Positions 1 through 10,824 are shown, numbered from the stretch's first letter. The stretch is DNA of 64,000 nucleotides from Pyrenopolyporus hunteri (GCA_902806595.1 CADCXC010000014.1:62001-126000), one strand, 5' to 3'. Numbers and translations: made by a program. Notes: generated by a model from the sequence alone, not told the origin.

Positions 1-521
1 CAAATGTGGGTCATGGTTGCGACAGGTAAGCGGCCGATGTTAGCTTGATTGGCGGCTCTCTTAACAATCCTGTCTCTCCTAGGCCTCAGTATATTCCTCG
101 GCGGTTATCTCATCTGGAACTTGGACAACATATACTGCAGCACGATCCGCAGGTGGCGACACCAAGTCCGGCTTCCCTGGGCTGTTGTACTTGAAGGTCA
201 TGCTTGGTGGCATCTCAGTATGTGAAGTCCCCGGTTTATATGTTGCTGCTTCCGTTCGCTGCTAATCCCTCGATAGTGACGGGAATAGGTGGTAAGCATC
301 CCCCAACCGCTCCATAACGCCGATTAGGCGTAGATGGCCTAATCTTCGCCAACATCCATTGCCTAACTACCCTGCTAGCTTACTTCTATATTACTTGGCG
401 CATTTGGATCCACCGCTGCTTGGATGGCGATGAAGACAAATTCCAGCTTAACTGGTCGTCGATGCTGAAAATGCCGGAACTGGTCGCCAGAGACGACATA
501 GCGGACAAGAAGAGACAATAG
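1..521 (+). CDS. alkaline ceramidase (YPC1/YDC1 family), 3' part
   Basis: This is the C-terminal part of an alkaline (phyto/dihydro)ceramidase, an ER integral membrane hydrolase that splits ceramide into sphingoid base and fatty acid. The 5' part lies outside the window. Exons read as <1..25, 83..217, 277..291 and 379..521, all joining in frame. Visible hallmarks are FLGGYLIWNLDN, then CSTIRRWR, then EGHAWWH, where the two His spaced HxxxH correspond to the metal-binding pair of the family, followed by MTGIGAYFYITWRIW in the last membrane segment. The tail after it is short, charged and cytosolic-looking, ending KKRQ. The third exon is only 15 nt and supplies the MTGIG codons between HL and AYFY. 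Family recognition is strong. Whether it prefers phytoceramide or dihydroceramide cannot be read from this fragment. Confidence 0.9.
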
Positions 522-1252
522 GAGGTAATAGGAGACAATAGGAGATTATCTCTTCTTGAGCATGCCTATTTCTCGTTGCGCATGCACCGCACCCAACTAC
601 GCCAGGACTAAGAGCAACAAGACGTCATTCGGCAATAGATAGTATTTTGAAAATTCCCTTGTACTTGAGTAAGGTACCTAAGGGGATAGACAGCGCGTCT
701 CTTATCGATACATGTAGTTAATAGTAGGTAGTTGATAGGCAAAGACAGACGCTAAGCGTTCTAAATTACTACTTTATTACGAGATAACTGGAGGTTCGTA
801 CCTACAGCCACCTAATTTGTGGTATTCCCAAGGTACCTACAATATACTACCTATAAACCTACCCAGGTAGGTAGGTACCTACCTCATGTGTGCATATATT
901 CAGCCGAGTGATACACAGTATTCTTTTCAAACTGTGCGGGAAGCCCCACCATCGAGCATAGACCCCTCTAAACATCTCAATCGGACATACCTCCAGCTAC
1001 ACCAGGGCGCCTCAAGTAACGTCCATGATCGCATCAGCACCTATTGTAAAGATAATGTGAAATACATACCCATACCAGCACATTTAACATTTCACTTTAT
1101 ATTCCCATCGACGTAAGGAGGTCTACTTAGCGTGATCCAAGAAACACGCAAAATCCGATCTTCCTCTTTATTGAAGAGGAAAGAAGGGAAAGGGAGAGAG
1201 AAGAAAGAAGAAAGAAGAAAGAAGAAAGAAGAAAGAGCGAGACTCAAAGAGA
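522..1252. other. intergenic region, no gene seen
   Basis: The region holds TACCTA/TAGGTA motifs (around 784-885) and the promoter side of the prefoldin gene. A 76-codon open frame from 886 has no family resemblance and no splice continuity, so it is not called. Confidence 0.6.
1199..1235. repeat. purine heptamer tandem repeat in a 5' leader
   Basis: About five copies of a GAAAGAA-type heptamer lie 18 bp before the prefoldin start codon, so the tract is probably in the 5' untranslated region. Confidence 0.7.
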
Positions 1253-1761
1253 ATGTCGATATCAAACGAGGCGCTACAGAAGGTATGAGATTAAACTATC
1301 CACGACGGGACGGGCTGCCGCCGCTTACGAGATACCATGAAAACTTAGTTGCTACGGGAAGTTGAGACGCAGGCGATCGCAGCGCAGCAACAGATCTCGC
1401 TCGTTAGGACTCAGCAAGCGTCCAAGCAGCGCGAGCTGCGAATGGCACAGCTTACACGCAGCGAGATATTATCGCTGCCGGCGGACACCAACGTCTACGA
1501 AGGCGTTGGCAAGATGTACGGCTCTTCCCCACGCTCGGTCGATATACGTATGCAAGCGCTATGACTAACTATTAGCTTGTGGGACGCAGGTTTGTGGCGA
1601 TTCCCGTTTCCGACATGAAGAGCAAGCTGGACGCTCAGATCAAGGAGGTGGAGGGGGAAGTAGAGGGGTTGGGGAAGCGGCTGCACTACCTTGAGGTTTC
1701 GCAGAAGAACAGCAAGGACCAGATTGACCGGATGCTTAGAGGCGGCGTGGGCACGTCCTAG
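1253..1761 (+). CDS. PFD1: prefoldin subunit 1
   Basis: A beta-type prefoldin subunit, part of the hexameric cytosolic cochaperone that captures nascent actin and tubulin and passes them to the CCT/TRiC chaperonin. Exons are 1253..1282, 1349..1515 and 1590..1761, giving 122 aa, the normal size of the family. Residues 1-45 form the first coiled-coil helix (SISNEALQK, then LLREVETQAIAAQQQ), the short hairpin region carries YEGVGKMFVAIPVSDM, and a second coiled-coil helix follows (KLDAQIKEVEGEVEGL). Exon 2 ends in phase 2 and exon 3 starts at the CAG at 1587-1589. That choice restores the KMFV motif, while the earlier AG at 1574-1575 does not keep the frame. The start codon is the first ATG after the purine tract. 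The family assignment is firm. Confidence 0.9.
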
Positions 1762-2855
1762 GCTCGGCTCGAGAAGAACTCGCCACATATGGAGGCCTGC
1801 CCATTATCGCGTGAGATGGACCTGTGGCACGGCGAAGGGAGAGATCTGGGGAGAGATCTGCCTACCTACTTACTAGGTATTCTCAGTAGCACTGAAAGCA
1901 GAATCAGCATACGAAAGCTGGTTAGCAGGGCCGCCTCTTCTATGTAGGTACCGGAGGCTTTCGACGGACGGGCAATAAGTTAAACTACATCTGTTTGCCG
2001 CGAACATCATACCTAAAGACGATGCTAGTTAGGGAACATGTCTAACGTATGTGGAAGACGAAGATAGAAGAAAGGCACGGCTAAGCATGAAAAGATACCT
2101 ACTTAACTACCATGCTTATAACAGGTGCATATTTCATGCAGCCCGTGTATTCTTCCTTACGGCAGGTAAGGTAGGTACTTAAATGGTTGAAAGGTTACAT
2201 GGTGTTATAACGAATCAAAACCACATGGTAACAGCACTGGCTACGCATCTATTAGGTACTCTATCTAGTACGCGCCCTCTGAATACTGCGCATTAATCAA
2301 GGAAACGCACAACAGGTACATGTAATTAAGGATTGTTAAGAGACACTACCTACATACCTACATGTAGGTACCTATATACTTCATGTCATAGATATACCTA
2401 TACCTAGGTACGTACGTATATTTTTTTTGTATAAGCGTAAATATAAATATCCATAACTTTTGGCAAATCGTTTACCTACTCTTTGCAGTAATTCCTGAGG
2501 TTATATTGGTATTTCTATTGATTCTGAATCCTTAATTACTAGTCGTCCCCTTGATTAATACGCAATGCCTGGAGGGCGCGTAGATGCGTACCTAGGTAGC
2601 CAGTTGTTTTGTGGTACCTAGTATAGAAATACCTATTTTTGGGATACGTCGACCTAGGGTATACATACATAATAGGGTACCCCACATAATATATATAACT
2701 ATACCTACCATAGAAGGCAGTGATGAGGACCACGCACATGCTACATACCCGGTACATACTAGGTAGGTAGGTAGGTATATAAGTATATAAGTTGTTCAGC
2801 CCCTCCTCCCCCTCCCCCCTCTCCGACCCTCCACTTTCAGCCCTCGACAGGGGAG

Positions 2856-2863
2856 TATAAAAA
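2856..2863 (+). promoter_or_regulatory. possible TATA box
   Basis: TATAAAAA stands 544 bp before the ATG at 3407 and after a C-rich stretch. If used, the leader would be long. The match is short and could be chance. Confidence 0.25.
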
Positions 2864-3202
2864 GGGATTGCGCTTCAGTCCGTTTTGGCCCCCAAACAAA
2901 ATCGATCGCTAACGGTATATGTACCTAGGTAGCTGGTAGAACTGGTGGATAGGTAAGTAGATAGGTAAGTACCCAGATATATGTATGTAGATATAGGGTA
3001 AGAGGTAGACATGTGCGCTGGTCTTCTCTGAGCAACGATAAATGGAAAGACCGCTTCCCCCGCCTCGGTGGATATAAGCAGAGCTTGCCTCTCTGACCGA
3101 AACTTTCCCTCCCTCGACTTTCCCATCTCTCTCCCTCTCTTTCACGCATACATAAACCACACATAAACACACTCACCGACACACACATCTACGCGTACGG
3201 AG

Positions 3203-3264
3203 ACACATATATACATACATAGGTATATCTATATATAGATATATATACCTATCTATATATATAC
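3203..3264. repeat. AT/TA microsatellite-like stretch
   Basis: Alternating TATA units with interspersed ACC/GGT form an imperfect palindrome about 150 bp before the coding start at 3407. Confidence 0.6.
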
Positions 3265-3406
3265 GCGCACGCAGACGAATATTCTCTCTCTCTCCCTCCT
3301 TCTCTGTCGCTTGCTCCTTTCCTCCTCGTATCCGCGTCTCACTTTCACCCACCGGTCATCTACCCGTATTGATTTCCCTCGTCTTCTCATAGCCGGTTGA
3401 TCCAAT

Positions 3407-4981
3407 ATGAGCAGATACAACTCCTATTCCGACGAGGACTCGGACCTCGATATCCATGTTCGACGTCGGCATGCTTCTCCCCACTCCCCGGCGCCCCCTC
3501 CCATTGCGCATTACGTGGAGGCCCGCTCGCCTCGGCCTCGTTACTACGAGACCGGCCCACGAGTCGAGGACCGCTACCTGGTCCCAACAAATGAGCGCAC
3601 TATCGTCACCACCCGGCGCTCTCGCTCCCGGGACCATCGCACCCCTTCCCCCGGAGCCAGCGCTTCCGCGCCGCCCGCTCCCGTCATCATAAATAATCGC
3701 ATTTACAACAACTCTGATTCCGAATCTATATCTGCCTCAGACTCGGACCGAGAGCTCAGGGTATCCCGATCACATCGCCGAGCGCATTCGCGCGCCTCCT
3801 CAACCTACTCTCATGATCTTGATCGTGATCGGTACGCGCTAGAGCACGTGCGTATGGACTACGAGAAGGAGATTGAGCAGAAGCGGCGTGAGTACGAGAA
3901 GGAGCTCGAGAACAAACGGCGCGAGTACGAGCTAGAGCACGCTCGAAAGGAGCTCCAAGAACTCAAACTCGCGGCCCAGATCGAGCAGGAGGAGAAGCGC
4001 CGCAACCGGACTATTCAAGAGGAACGCGATCTGCGTGAGGCTAAGAAAGAGCTCGATGAGATAAGGCGGGCCAAGGAGCGCGACGAGTACGAGCGTCGTG
4101 TTAAAGAGAAGCTGGAGCTTCAGCGATTAAAGGAAGAGGAGGCTGCCCTCGAGGAAAAGAAGCAACGTGACAAGATGGCCAAGGAGGCCATTGAGAAGTA
4201 CAAGAAGGAGGAGGCCGAGCGTAGGCTCAGAGAAAAACAGGAGGCCGAGGCGCGGGAGAAGGAATACAAAGCCAAGATGCAAGAGCAACTACTCAAATCC
4301 GGCCTCGACGAGAAGGAGATCAACGCCATCCTCGCCGGCGAGAAGATCAAGAGGGAGAAGGAGAAGGAAAAGGAAAAGGAGAAAGAGAAGGACGCGAAGC
4401 AGAACGAAGAGAGCCCGCGGCCTATTTACACCCGTATGGCACGGCGACATCTCTCGCTCGAGACACTGAGGGCCTATAACATCGACTTTCAACTTGACCC
4501 CGTGGGTAAACCCTGCCCTGGCCGCTTGTGCTTGTACGCTGCCTAATGTCTAACATTTGTAATCTAGGATCCCGAATATGTCTTGATTAAGAGATGGGTA
4601 GATGAACCGGAACAAGACATACTCTGGAGGCATACTAAGATCATCCGGGAGAAGCGGGCTAGCTCAGGAAAGCTCGTTAGTAAGTATATCCCATACGCGT
4701 CCCACACGCATCATACCGCTCGCTGGGCTTTCTTTTTAGAGCGCGGAAAAAAAAAAAAAAAAAAAAACGGTCATTGATAGGGGGGCCGCCGTATTTGATT
4801 TGCGTTCTGCAAACGATGTGTGCTGATACTCGGGTTTGTAGTGAGCATCGAAGAAAAGGATAGGAGGAGACATCATCGTCACCATCTTGAGCCCGAGTTC
4901 GAATTCGTCCGCAAGAAGGAGCGAAAGCGGAGCCGATCTCCTTCCCTGCTGATGTATCTAGCTGGGGTGAAGCCGGCGTAG
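3407..4981 (+). CDS. Arg/Glu-rich coiled-coil protein of unknown function
   Basis: Predicted 448 aa. Exons are 3407..4501, 4568..4679 and 4842..4981. The N-terminal 150 residues are disordered, rich in Ser, Asp, Arg and Pro (SDEDSDLD, then an RRSRSRD stretch). Residues about 150-330 are a long charged alpha helix with heptad character, built from EYEKE/RREYE-type repeats. Next come a KEKEKEK run and the conserved-looking segment RRHLSLETLRAYNIDF, then DPEYVLIKRWVDE and ILWRHTKIIREKR, and a basic tail ending LMYLAGVKPA. The first intron must use the donor GTGGGT at 4502. The stronger-looking GTAAAC at 4506 would break the frame in exon 2. Similar RE-rich proteins are widespread in filamentous ascomycetes but I know no proven role. 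The SLETL and YVLIKRW segments look like the real conserved module. Confidence 0.75.
4747..4767 (+). repeat. poly-A run inside an intron
   Basis: A run of 21 A lies in the second intron of the coiled-coil gene at 3407-4981. Confidence 0.9.
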
Positions 4982-5095
4982 TGCGGTTACATCCTGCACA
5001 TCCTGCACGGAAGTAGACGGCCGCTACGATTCACGGTCGACGGACGAGGTTAGCCCTCCACCCCGTTTTATGTTTATCTGTATTGCCTTCCATCC

Positions 5096-5112
5096 TTTTT
5101 TTTTTTTTTTTC
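5096..5112 (+). repeat. poly-T run
   Basis: A 17-T run lies in the 280-bp interval between two convergent genes. No gene lies in the interval. Confidence 0.85.
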
Positions 5113-5261
5113 TCAATTCAGGTAACGTTAAGCAGAACGATCATAGGCAAAGAATCAATACCCATGCCGGGAAGGGGGCCGCGTCAAATTTTCTGGGAAG
5201 TACTGCTTCGTGAGAGGGGATCTGTTTTGATTGATGTTTGTCAAATAGATGGGTTTGGATA

Positions 5262-6335
5262 TCATACATGTCCTTTCGCGTCTCTTCGATGTAGCGTACT
5301 CTCTGCTCTCCGAATCAATTCTTCGTATACCATCCAAGCTAGCGCGGAACTCATCGCTTTGCGCGTCATACGTAGAGCGAGCCCATCGTAGAGAGACCGT
5401 ACACCTTCCTCCGCAATCATTTTGCGGCAGGCTTGTACCATGTTGCGATACTGCCGCGGCTGCAGCTGTATACGCGTTTTCACAGCATCGAACGGGTTTG
5501 ATATGATGGAGCAGGTCGCGCCAGCGAGTGCCCCGGAGCTAAAGTTGATGGTGGCAGACAGCGAAGTCGCCATACCCACGCTGGACTGCCCGTAGGGGGC
5601 GGGGAAGGACGGGGAGAGCCAGGCGCTGAGCCGTCTCTTGAACTGTTCGTACGAAACTACGTAGAGTCCGGCGTAAGGAGCATCTCGAAGAGCGGTGGCA
5701 CCGAACCCGGCGAAGAACCCTTGGATGCGTTCCGTCCTGTATATATCTTTGGCGGCGCTGGCAATCGACCTGTACTCGTACAGGTTTGATTCGTAGCGGA
5801 CTTTAATGACGGTCAACGGCATTAGGATGAGGCCGGCGAAGGCTCGAGCAAAAGCACCGGCCGCAAGGTTCGCGGCATTGGAAAGCTTCGGCAGAGAGGA
5901 CGAAGAGGATCTATGCGCATCGGCGACCGACGCCGTGGCGAAGGGTAAGGCTGTTGCGCGCTGCCGGATGACGTTTAAGGTAGTGAAGTAGATGGCTGAT
6001 CCGACCCCCGTTCGTAGGGCTGACGGGATGGTGCCCCGCCAGAAAGCAGCCAGCACGTTTGGGGATCTGGCGACGTCTCTTATGGCGTCTCTGATCGAGT
6101 GCGAGCCGGACTGCTGCACCCGGGTCTTGAGCAGGTCGAATGGTTGTAGTAGTACAGCGCTCAGCGTGCCGGAACCAAGGCCCGCTACGAAATGGAAGGC
6201 TATGCCAACGAAGTCGTCAGTGTCTTCACGCAGAACGTGGCCACCAAGGATTGGGAGGGGTATCCGCTCACTCGACGAAGACTTGCTTTCGCCGGTCTTC
6301 TGCGACATCGCGGCGGAACGCGAGTGGACGGACAA
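5262..6335 (-). CDS. HEM25: mitochondrial glycine carrier, SLC25A38/Hem25 family
   Basis: A 357-aa single-exon mitochondrial carrier. The Hem25/SLC25A38 group brings glycine into mitochondria for the first step of haem synthesis. Three carrier repeats are visible. The first signature is PFDLLKTR (residues 65-72, after VAGLGSGTLSAVLLQ), the second is PLTVIKVR near residue 185, and the third is PFDAVKTRIQ near residue 290. The second signature lacks the acidic residue of PxD/ExxK/R, a known feature of this group. About 45 residues precede the first repeat, including a Ser-rich stretch. Met10 at 6308 is an alternative start. The C-terminal tail is short. The family is clear; the substrate is inferred from close similarity to the Hem25 pattern around the first repeat. 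Confidence 0.85.
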   Translation of the reverse strand: MSVHSRSAAMSQKTGESKSSSSERIPLPILGGHVLREDTDDFVGIAFHFVAGLGSGTLSAVLLQPFDLLKTRVQQSGSHSIRDAIRDVARSPNVLAAFWRGTIPSALRTGVGSAIYFTTLNVIRQRATALPFATASVADAHRSSSSSLPKLSNAANLAAGAFARAFAGLILMPLTVIKVRYESNLYEYRSIASAAKDIYRTERIQGFFAGFGATALRDAPYAGLYVVSYEQFKRRLSAWLSPSFPAPYGQSSVGMATSLSATINFSSGALAGATCSIISNPFDAVKTRIQLQPRQYRNMVQACRKMIAEEGVRSLYDGLALRMTRKAMSSALAWMVYEELIRRAESTLHRRDAKGHV

Positions 6336-7017
6336 AAGAATCCTGCCGAGGCGGAGGATTCGCCTTATAGCAAGCCCATCTGCTCGGGAGGCTTTGTTCC
6401 TTTCTTCCTGCTTGATCCGACCTTCAATCCGACCTTCAATCGCCTACATGGCACAAGGGAAGCCCGGGTCCGTATGTAGAAGTCGCTAGCTTTGTGGTCC
6501 GGGTTCGTTATTATGATGATTGTTATTACAGAGTAGTTAGTAGTCGGTAGTGAGCAGTTAGTAATTCGGCCCTTGGATTTGGTGCGCATCGTCAAAAGTC
6601 CATCTTCGAAGGCCGACGGGACCCGCCAACCCTCACGTCATCCTCCTGCCGGGTACCTCCTACCTACCATGTACCTATATGTATACACCTAGGTACCCAC
6701 ACCTAGGTAGGTAGGAGGTACGTATAGATTTATCAGATACCTACAGGTAGGTATCAGACATGGGTATTATGTGGGTTAGAAGCATGGGAGTCGCTTGTAT
6801 GCTTATAAGCGCTTCTAGGTACACGTTTAGACCGTGGACATTGTTTCCCTTTCGCCCTTTGCATTGGAGATAAGAGGTACCTAACCGCCTAACCTATGAG
6901 AGGGGCCACGTTCATGTCAGGTGAAAATTGCGTTGCAGACAGAGCTCAGTTATTTGTTCAAAGTGTTGGGTTCGATGTAAAGTCTCCTGATAGAATTGAT
7001 AAAGGGTCTATGTTCGG
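6336..7017. other. intergenic region, no gene seen
   Basis: This holds the promoter of the carrier gene (divided from its ATG by a 2x CCGACCTTCAAT direct repeat near 6416-6440) and the 3' side of COG8. A TACCTA/TAGGTA cluster occupies 6650-6760. Confidence 0.6.
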
Positions 7018-8352
7018 TCAGGCCTTGGTGTGGTCGGATGCCACTTTCTCTTTGGTCCCAATAATTGATTCTAGGCGGCCTGCCATGAGCCGATGGCGTT
7101 TCACCACCTCGACCCATTCGTCTTCCGCTTCCTCTCCGACGTCGATAGTGGCTAGCAGGACCCCAAAGTCTCCCCCAAGACGCCCGAGGCTTCCGGCGCA
7201 GTAAAGAACTTGTGTTAAGAGACTATCACGGGACGGCTGGTCCTTGATAGTGGGCAGATAGATCCGCAACGTCTCCATCAACATCTCGATAAGGTGAAAT
7301 AGGAATGTCGATACTGCCGAAGGTACAGGCTGTAGCGGATCCTGGTCTACTGCGTCGGACGACGTCTCATTCACCGAAGCTGGGAAGACACTCCTGAACA
7401 TGGAGATAATAGTGAAACTCTGTTCCCTGAATATCTCTATGTACCGCTTAAGATATCGCTCGGTTTGCTGGCCGCCTGACCACGCAGCCCCGGTTTGGTT
7501 TTGTTGTTGCCGAATCCTTTCCTGCTCTGCCAATTCCCGAAGCGGCTCTAGAGCAGCGAGCATATTGATAAGCGTCGATAGACGGCATATGAGAAATAGA
7601 GCACCCAATCCCCCACCGTTACCGGAGACGCCAGCGGGATCCAGATCCGGCACCACCCTGCGGAGCCAGCTGACCGTCCTCAAAGCAGATGCTAGCTTTA
7701 GGCCCGGTGTCCGTAAGCCTATTATCAAGTTCCTGGCCATAGCCTGCATGGCCTCGTCAGCCTGTGCGGACACGGACGTCACTAGGGGCGAGTCCGCGTA
7801 CAGGCCATGCAGCCGGCGGATATGGCCGTTCAGATCCAGGGCGGATGCATAATTGGCGGCGGCGGCGGCGGCGGAAGAGCCGGTGGAGATGGCGGTAGAG
7901 AGCAAAGTAGGAAGGTCTAATACGTCGACTAAACGTTCGATGTTCCTTGATAACAGCAGCGCTCGCTTCCGAGCGTTGAGCAACTCATTGTCTCCGGACC
8001 TGTGATAAGTAGTTGAAAAATGAACGGCCTCATTATCCAGCCTAGGGATGGCAGCCGTTAGATCATTGGCCGAGGCCGTTAGGCTGGGGAGAGCAGTACC
8101 GAGGTGGGAATGGTTTGCCGCAGAATTGATGATGGATTTATGGGAACGCTTAGAAAGCGCCTGTAAAGAGAGGAGCAGCGAATGGGAAGACTGGGCCAAG
8201 GACTGTTGTTCGGAGCCGTCTAGTTGGGAAAGGGGCATGGAAGCCAAGGTAGAAAGATATTGAAGGGCAACAGGGTCAGGGTAAGTCTTGTCATTAGGAC
8301 GACGGTCAGCTGAGTTGGGTGGAATTAACAACTCGTGAAACAGGTCAGCCAT
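7018..8352 (-). CDS. COG8: conserved oligomeric Golgi complex subunit 8 (Dor1 family)
   Basis: A 444-aa single-exon protein, Cog8, a lobe B subunit of the COG tether that captures intra-Golgi retrograde vesicles and so keeps glycosyltransferases in place. The N-terminal region reads YLSTLASMPLSQLDG, then an alpha-helical stretch with SHSLLLSLQALSKRSHKSII and LSRNIERLVDVLDLPTLL, a typical Dor1 pattern in which early residues contact Cog1 and Cog5-7. The middle contains LHGLYADSPLV and a helical rod including ALFLICRLSTLINMLAALEPLRELAEQE, ERYLKRYIEIFREQSFTIISMFRSVFP and FLFHLIEMLMETLRIYLP. There are no membrane segments. An Ala-rich insertion (AAAAAAN) at about residue 165 comes from a GCC repeat. 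Family recognition is good from the N-terminal and middle helices. Confidence 0.85.
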   Translation of the reverse strand: MADLFHELLIPPNSADRRPNDKTYPDPVALQYLSTLASMPLSQLDGSEQQSLAQSSHSLLLSLQALSKRSHKSIINSAANHSHLGTALPSLTASANDLTAAIPRLDNEAVHFSTTYHRSGDNELLNARKRALLLSRNIERLVDVLDLPTLLSTAISTGSSAAAAAANYASALDLNGHIRRLHGLYADSPLVTSVSAQADEAMQAMARNLIIGLRTPGLKLASALRTVSWLRRVVPDLDPAGVSGNGGGLGALFLICRLSTLINMLAALEPLRELAEQERIRQQQNQTGAAWSGGQQTERYLKRYIEIFREQSFTIISMFRSVFPASVNETSSDAVDQDPLQPVPSAVSTFLFHLIEMLMETLRIYLPTIKDQPSRDSLLTQVLYCAGSLGRLGGDFGVLLATIDVGEEAEDEWVEVVKRHRLMAGRLESIIGTKEKVASDHTKA

Positions 8353-8870
8353 GTTTTGGGGAAACTATTGGTATCGGGGGGTCAAGTTAGTCACGCGGTC
8401 AGGATATGAGAATCGTAGTAATAATAGATGGTCACACTGTTACTACTTTTTTTTTTTTTTTCTTTTTTTCCTTTTTCCCCTTTCCTTAACAACAATGTCA
8501 AGGCCAAGGTCGGAGTGTAGATGTAGACGCGGGAGTTGTTTTCTGGAAGGCTGACCTAGGTACCTTGGCAGGTACCTACCTTAAACTGTGTAAGCCACAC
8601 ATTACGCTATGTACCTAGGTATTCGTATTCACTCAAGAGTGCACCTAGCCACATGTACCTACCCACATATACGTACACATCTGGTACCCTGTGTCCGTAC
8701 CCAACGGCCCCGAAATCTGCGTGTGGCCGATTGCCTATTTTGATTTTTGTTGAGCTCCCCCGGGTCCCGGCGCAGCTGAAGGAGAAGTCCGTACAGAGCA
8801 ACCTACATACCTAGTACCTATCTCCTACCTCCCACCTACTTGCGTGTACCACATCATAGGTACTAGGCGC

Positions 8871-8904
8871 CTACCTAGGTACCTACCTACCTACCTACCT
8901 ACCT
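8871..8904. repeat. TACC tandem array
   Basis: CTACCTAGGTACC followed by five more CTAC repeats. It is one of the densest clusters of the motif that recurs between genes in this window. Confidence 0.85.
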
Positions 8905-9246
8905 TATATATACCTGTGGGCATATGTGTACATGTATGTATGTAGCACTCGCCATATGAGGTATCTAGGTACCACCTAACCTAATACATTGTATCACGCA
9001 CAACTCGAGAGCCGAGTTGCCAGTCAATCCATCCCAGAACAAACATCGATTCACCATACCTGATACCTGCTACACGTAGGCATAAACATATTGGAGGTAC
9101 TTCCTTGCCTGCTGACCTCTCGCTGCCTTAAACTCCCTACGCGACCTAAACGTTGAAGGGTCTTAAAGCAACTCTCACACAGCACACGGGTTGCCATGTA
9201 GGCATTGTGCATCTACACGGGCTGGTCACAAGGTATGCGCTTCGTC

Positions 9247-9361
9247 ATTCATCAACCTTCATTTTCATTTTCATTTTCCTTTTCCTTTTCCTTTTCTCGT
9301 CTCTTCTTGTCTCCTCTCGCCTCTTCTTGTCTCCTCTCGTCTTGCCTTGCCTTGTCTTGTA
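9247..9361 (+). repeat. pyrimidine-rich tandem tract in a promoter
   Basis: Successive short arrays of CATTTT, CCTTTT, CTTCTTGTCTCCTCTCG (twice) and CTTGC lie 340-450 bp before the TLC gene ATG. CT-rich tracts are common core-promoter features of filamentous fungi. Confidence 0.7.
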
Positions 9362-9697
9362 GATCGCCGCCGGCTGACTGAGATAATCCTCTACCTGACT
9401 ACAGCGCTATTCTATTCTTTTTTCCTCACCTTTCCCAAAGCCTCCATATATACCTCCCTGTCCAACCTATCCAACCGATACCTAGTAAACCGACAAATCC
9501 ACCGTCTTCCTACGCAATACATCCCAACCTGGGTTTGCGGATACCCATCTATCTAAAAGGACATCCCGGACCACCCCCCTCGAGCCACTTCGTCCGCCTT
9601 CGTCCGCCTTCTCCCGCCTTATTCTCCCTGCTAGTACCGTAATCGACCCGAATACCTTGATTCGCATATCAAGTCAAAGGCAAGCGCAACGAACGAC

Positions 9698-10824
9698 ATG
9701 AGGGATCCATTCCCAATCCCCCCCATCCCTGCCCTCAGCAGGGCAGTTCAACCGTGGGCCGACTATCTCGAACTGCCGACGCTCCCACTGCATATCCACG
9801 AGGTCCTCATAATAGCCGCCTTCTATCATTTCGTCGGCAGCGTCGTCTCCCCCGTCCTCTCGAGCCGGCTTTTTCCTACGCGCTACTCAAACCTATCCCG
9901 TAGCAAGAGGCTGAGCTGGGACGTTCATGTCGTGTCCTTGGTCCAGAGCACCACCATCAACGCCTTGGCGCTGTGGGTTATGTTCGCCGATGAGGAGCGC
10001 AGGAATATGGACTTGCAAGAGCGTATCTGGGGCTACACCGGCGGCGCAGCCATGATTCAAGCACTCGCCGCAGGCTACTTTCTCTGGGACCTCATCATCA
10101 CCGCCTCGAACGTCAACATATTCGGGCTTGGTATGCTGGCACATGCTATTAGCGCCCTGCTGGTTTATTCTTTTGGTTTCGTAGGTCCCATCTCATCTAT
10201 ACGGCGAGCCCGAATCAGCTAGACTGACCTCAACAACAGCGGCCGTTTGTCAACTACTACAGCTGTAACTTTATCCTCTGGGAGCTATCCTCCCCCTTCC
10301 TAAACATCCACTGGTTCTTTGACAAGCTGGGTATGACCGGTTCCCGCGCGCAGCTCTATAACGGCTTGATGCTTATCTTTACTTTTTTCTCCTGCCGTCT
10401 CGTATGGGGCACGTACCAGTCCGTCTTAATCGCTCGTGACTTGTGGACAGGCTTGCACTCTGTGCCTACCGTTCTAAAGACCCTGGCACCGGAGGATGCT
10501 CTCGATGCGACAATCCCTTCCCGATACACCGAAACCATGCGATTCGTGTCCGAGCCGAGCAGTGTGCCGCTCTGGCTTGCTGGTGTTTATCTCGCTAGCA
10601 ACTTGACGTTGAACTCGCTGAACTTCTACTGGTTCTTCAAGATGATCGACGCCGTCCGCAAGCGGTTCGATCCTAAGGAGAAAGAGGCAAAGATTACGGG
10701 AAAGGCTGAGCCGGATAAGGCCACCACCACGGGTGCTCAAGCGGATGGCGCCGAGTTGAAGGCTCGCCCACGCCGCCGCACCCTTCTGGACGGAGAAGAA
10801 GCAGACGAGCCACCACCGATCTAA
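9698..10824 (+). CDS. TLC-domain membrane protein
   Basis: Predicted 355 aa from exons 9698..10180 and 10240..10824. The TLC (TRAM/LAG1/CLN8) domain covers roughly residues 40-300 with six or seven hydrophobic spans, including EVLIIAAFYHFVGSVVSPVLS, WDVHVVSLVQSTTINALALWVMF, ALAAGYFLWDLIITAS, LGMLAHAISALLVYSFGF, YNGLMLIFTFFSCRLVWGTYQS and VPLWLAGVYLASNLTLNSLNFYWFFKMI. The His of WDVHVVSLVQ and the region LAHAI and FILWELSSPFLNIHWFF match the TMEM56/TLCD4 type of TLC protein more than the ceramide synthases, because there is no double-His Lag1 motif. The C-terminus is charged and cytosolic-looking (KEKEAKI, then RPRRRTLLDGEE). Its substrate is unknown; TLC proteins generally act in lipid metabolism or transport in the ER. 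Confidence 0.85.

Larger units (their letters stand above)
1762..3406. other. 1.6-kb intergenic region rich in TACCTA motifs
   Basis: There are many TACCTA/TAGGTA units, alone and in clusters (for example 2340-2410 and 2757-2778). Short open frames on the minus strand (2539-3188) are low-complexity readings of these motifs. The right end, 3120-3400, is a CT-rich stretch typical of a fungal promoter or 5' leader. Confidence 0.6.
8353..9697. other. 1.3-kb divergent promoter region
   Basis: The region separates COG8 (-) and the TLC gene (+). It holds a 15-T run at 8447-8461, TACCTA/TAGGTA arrays (8555-8580, 8808-8905, 8960-8990) and a long pyrimidine tract at 9240-9360. No supported gene. Confidence 0.6.

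Noticed and set aside
5992..6489. 165-codon plus-strand frame over the mitochondrial carrier start
   Set aside because: Antisense to conserved carrier sequence, with no start context or splice support.
9191..9556. Open frame through the pyrimidine tract before the TLC gene
   Set aside because: It reads F/S/L-rich low complexity from simple repeats, a typical artefact of CT-rich promoters.
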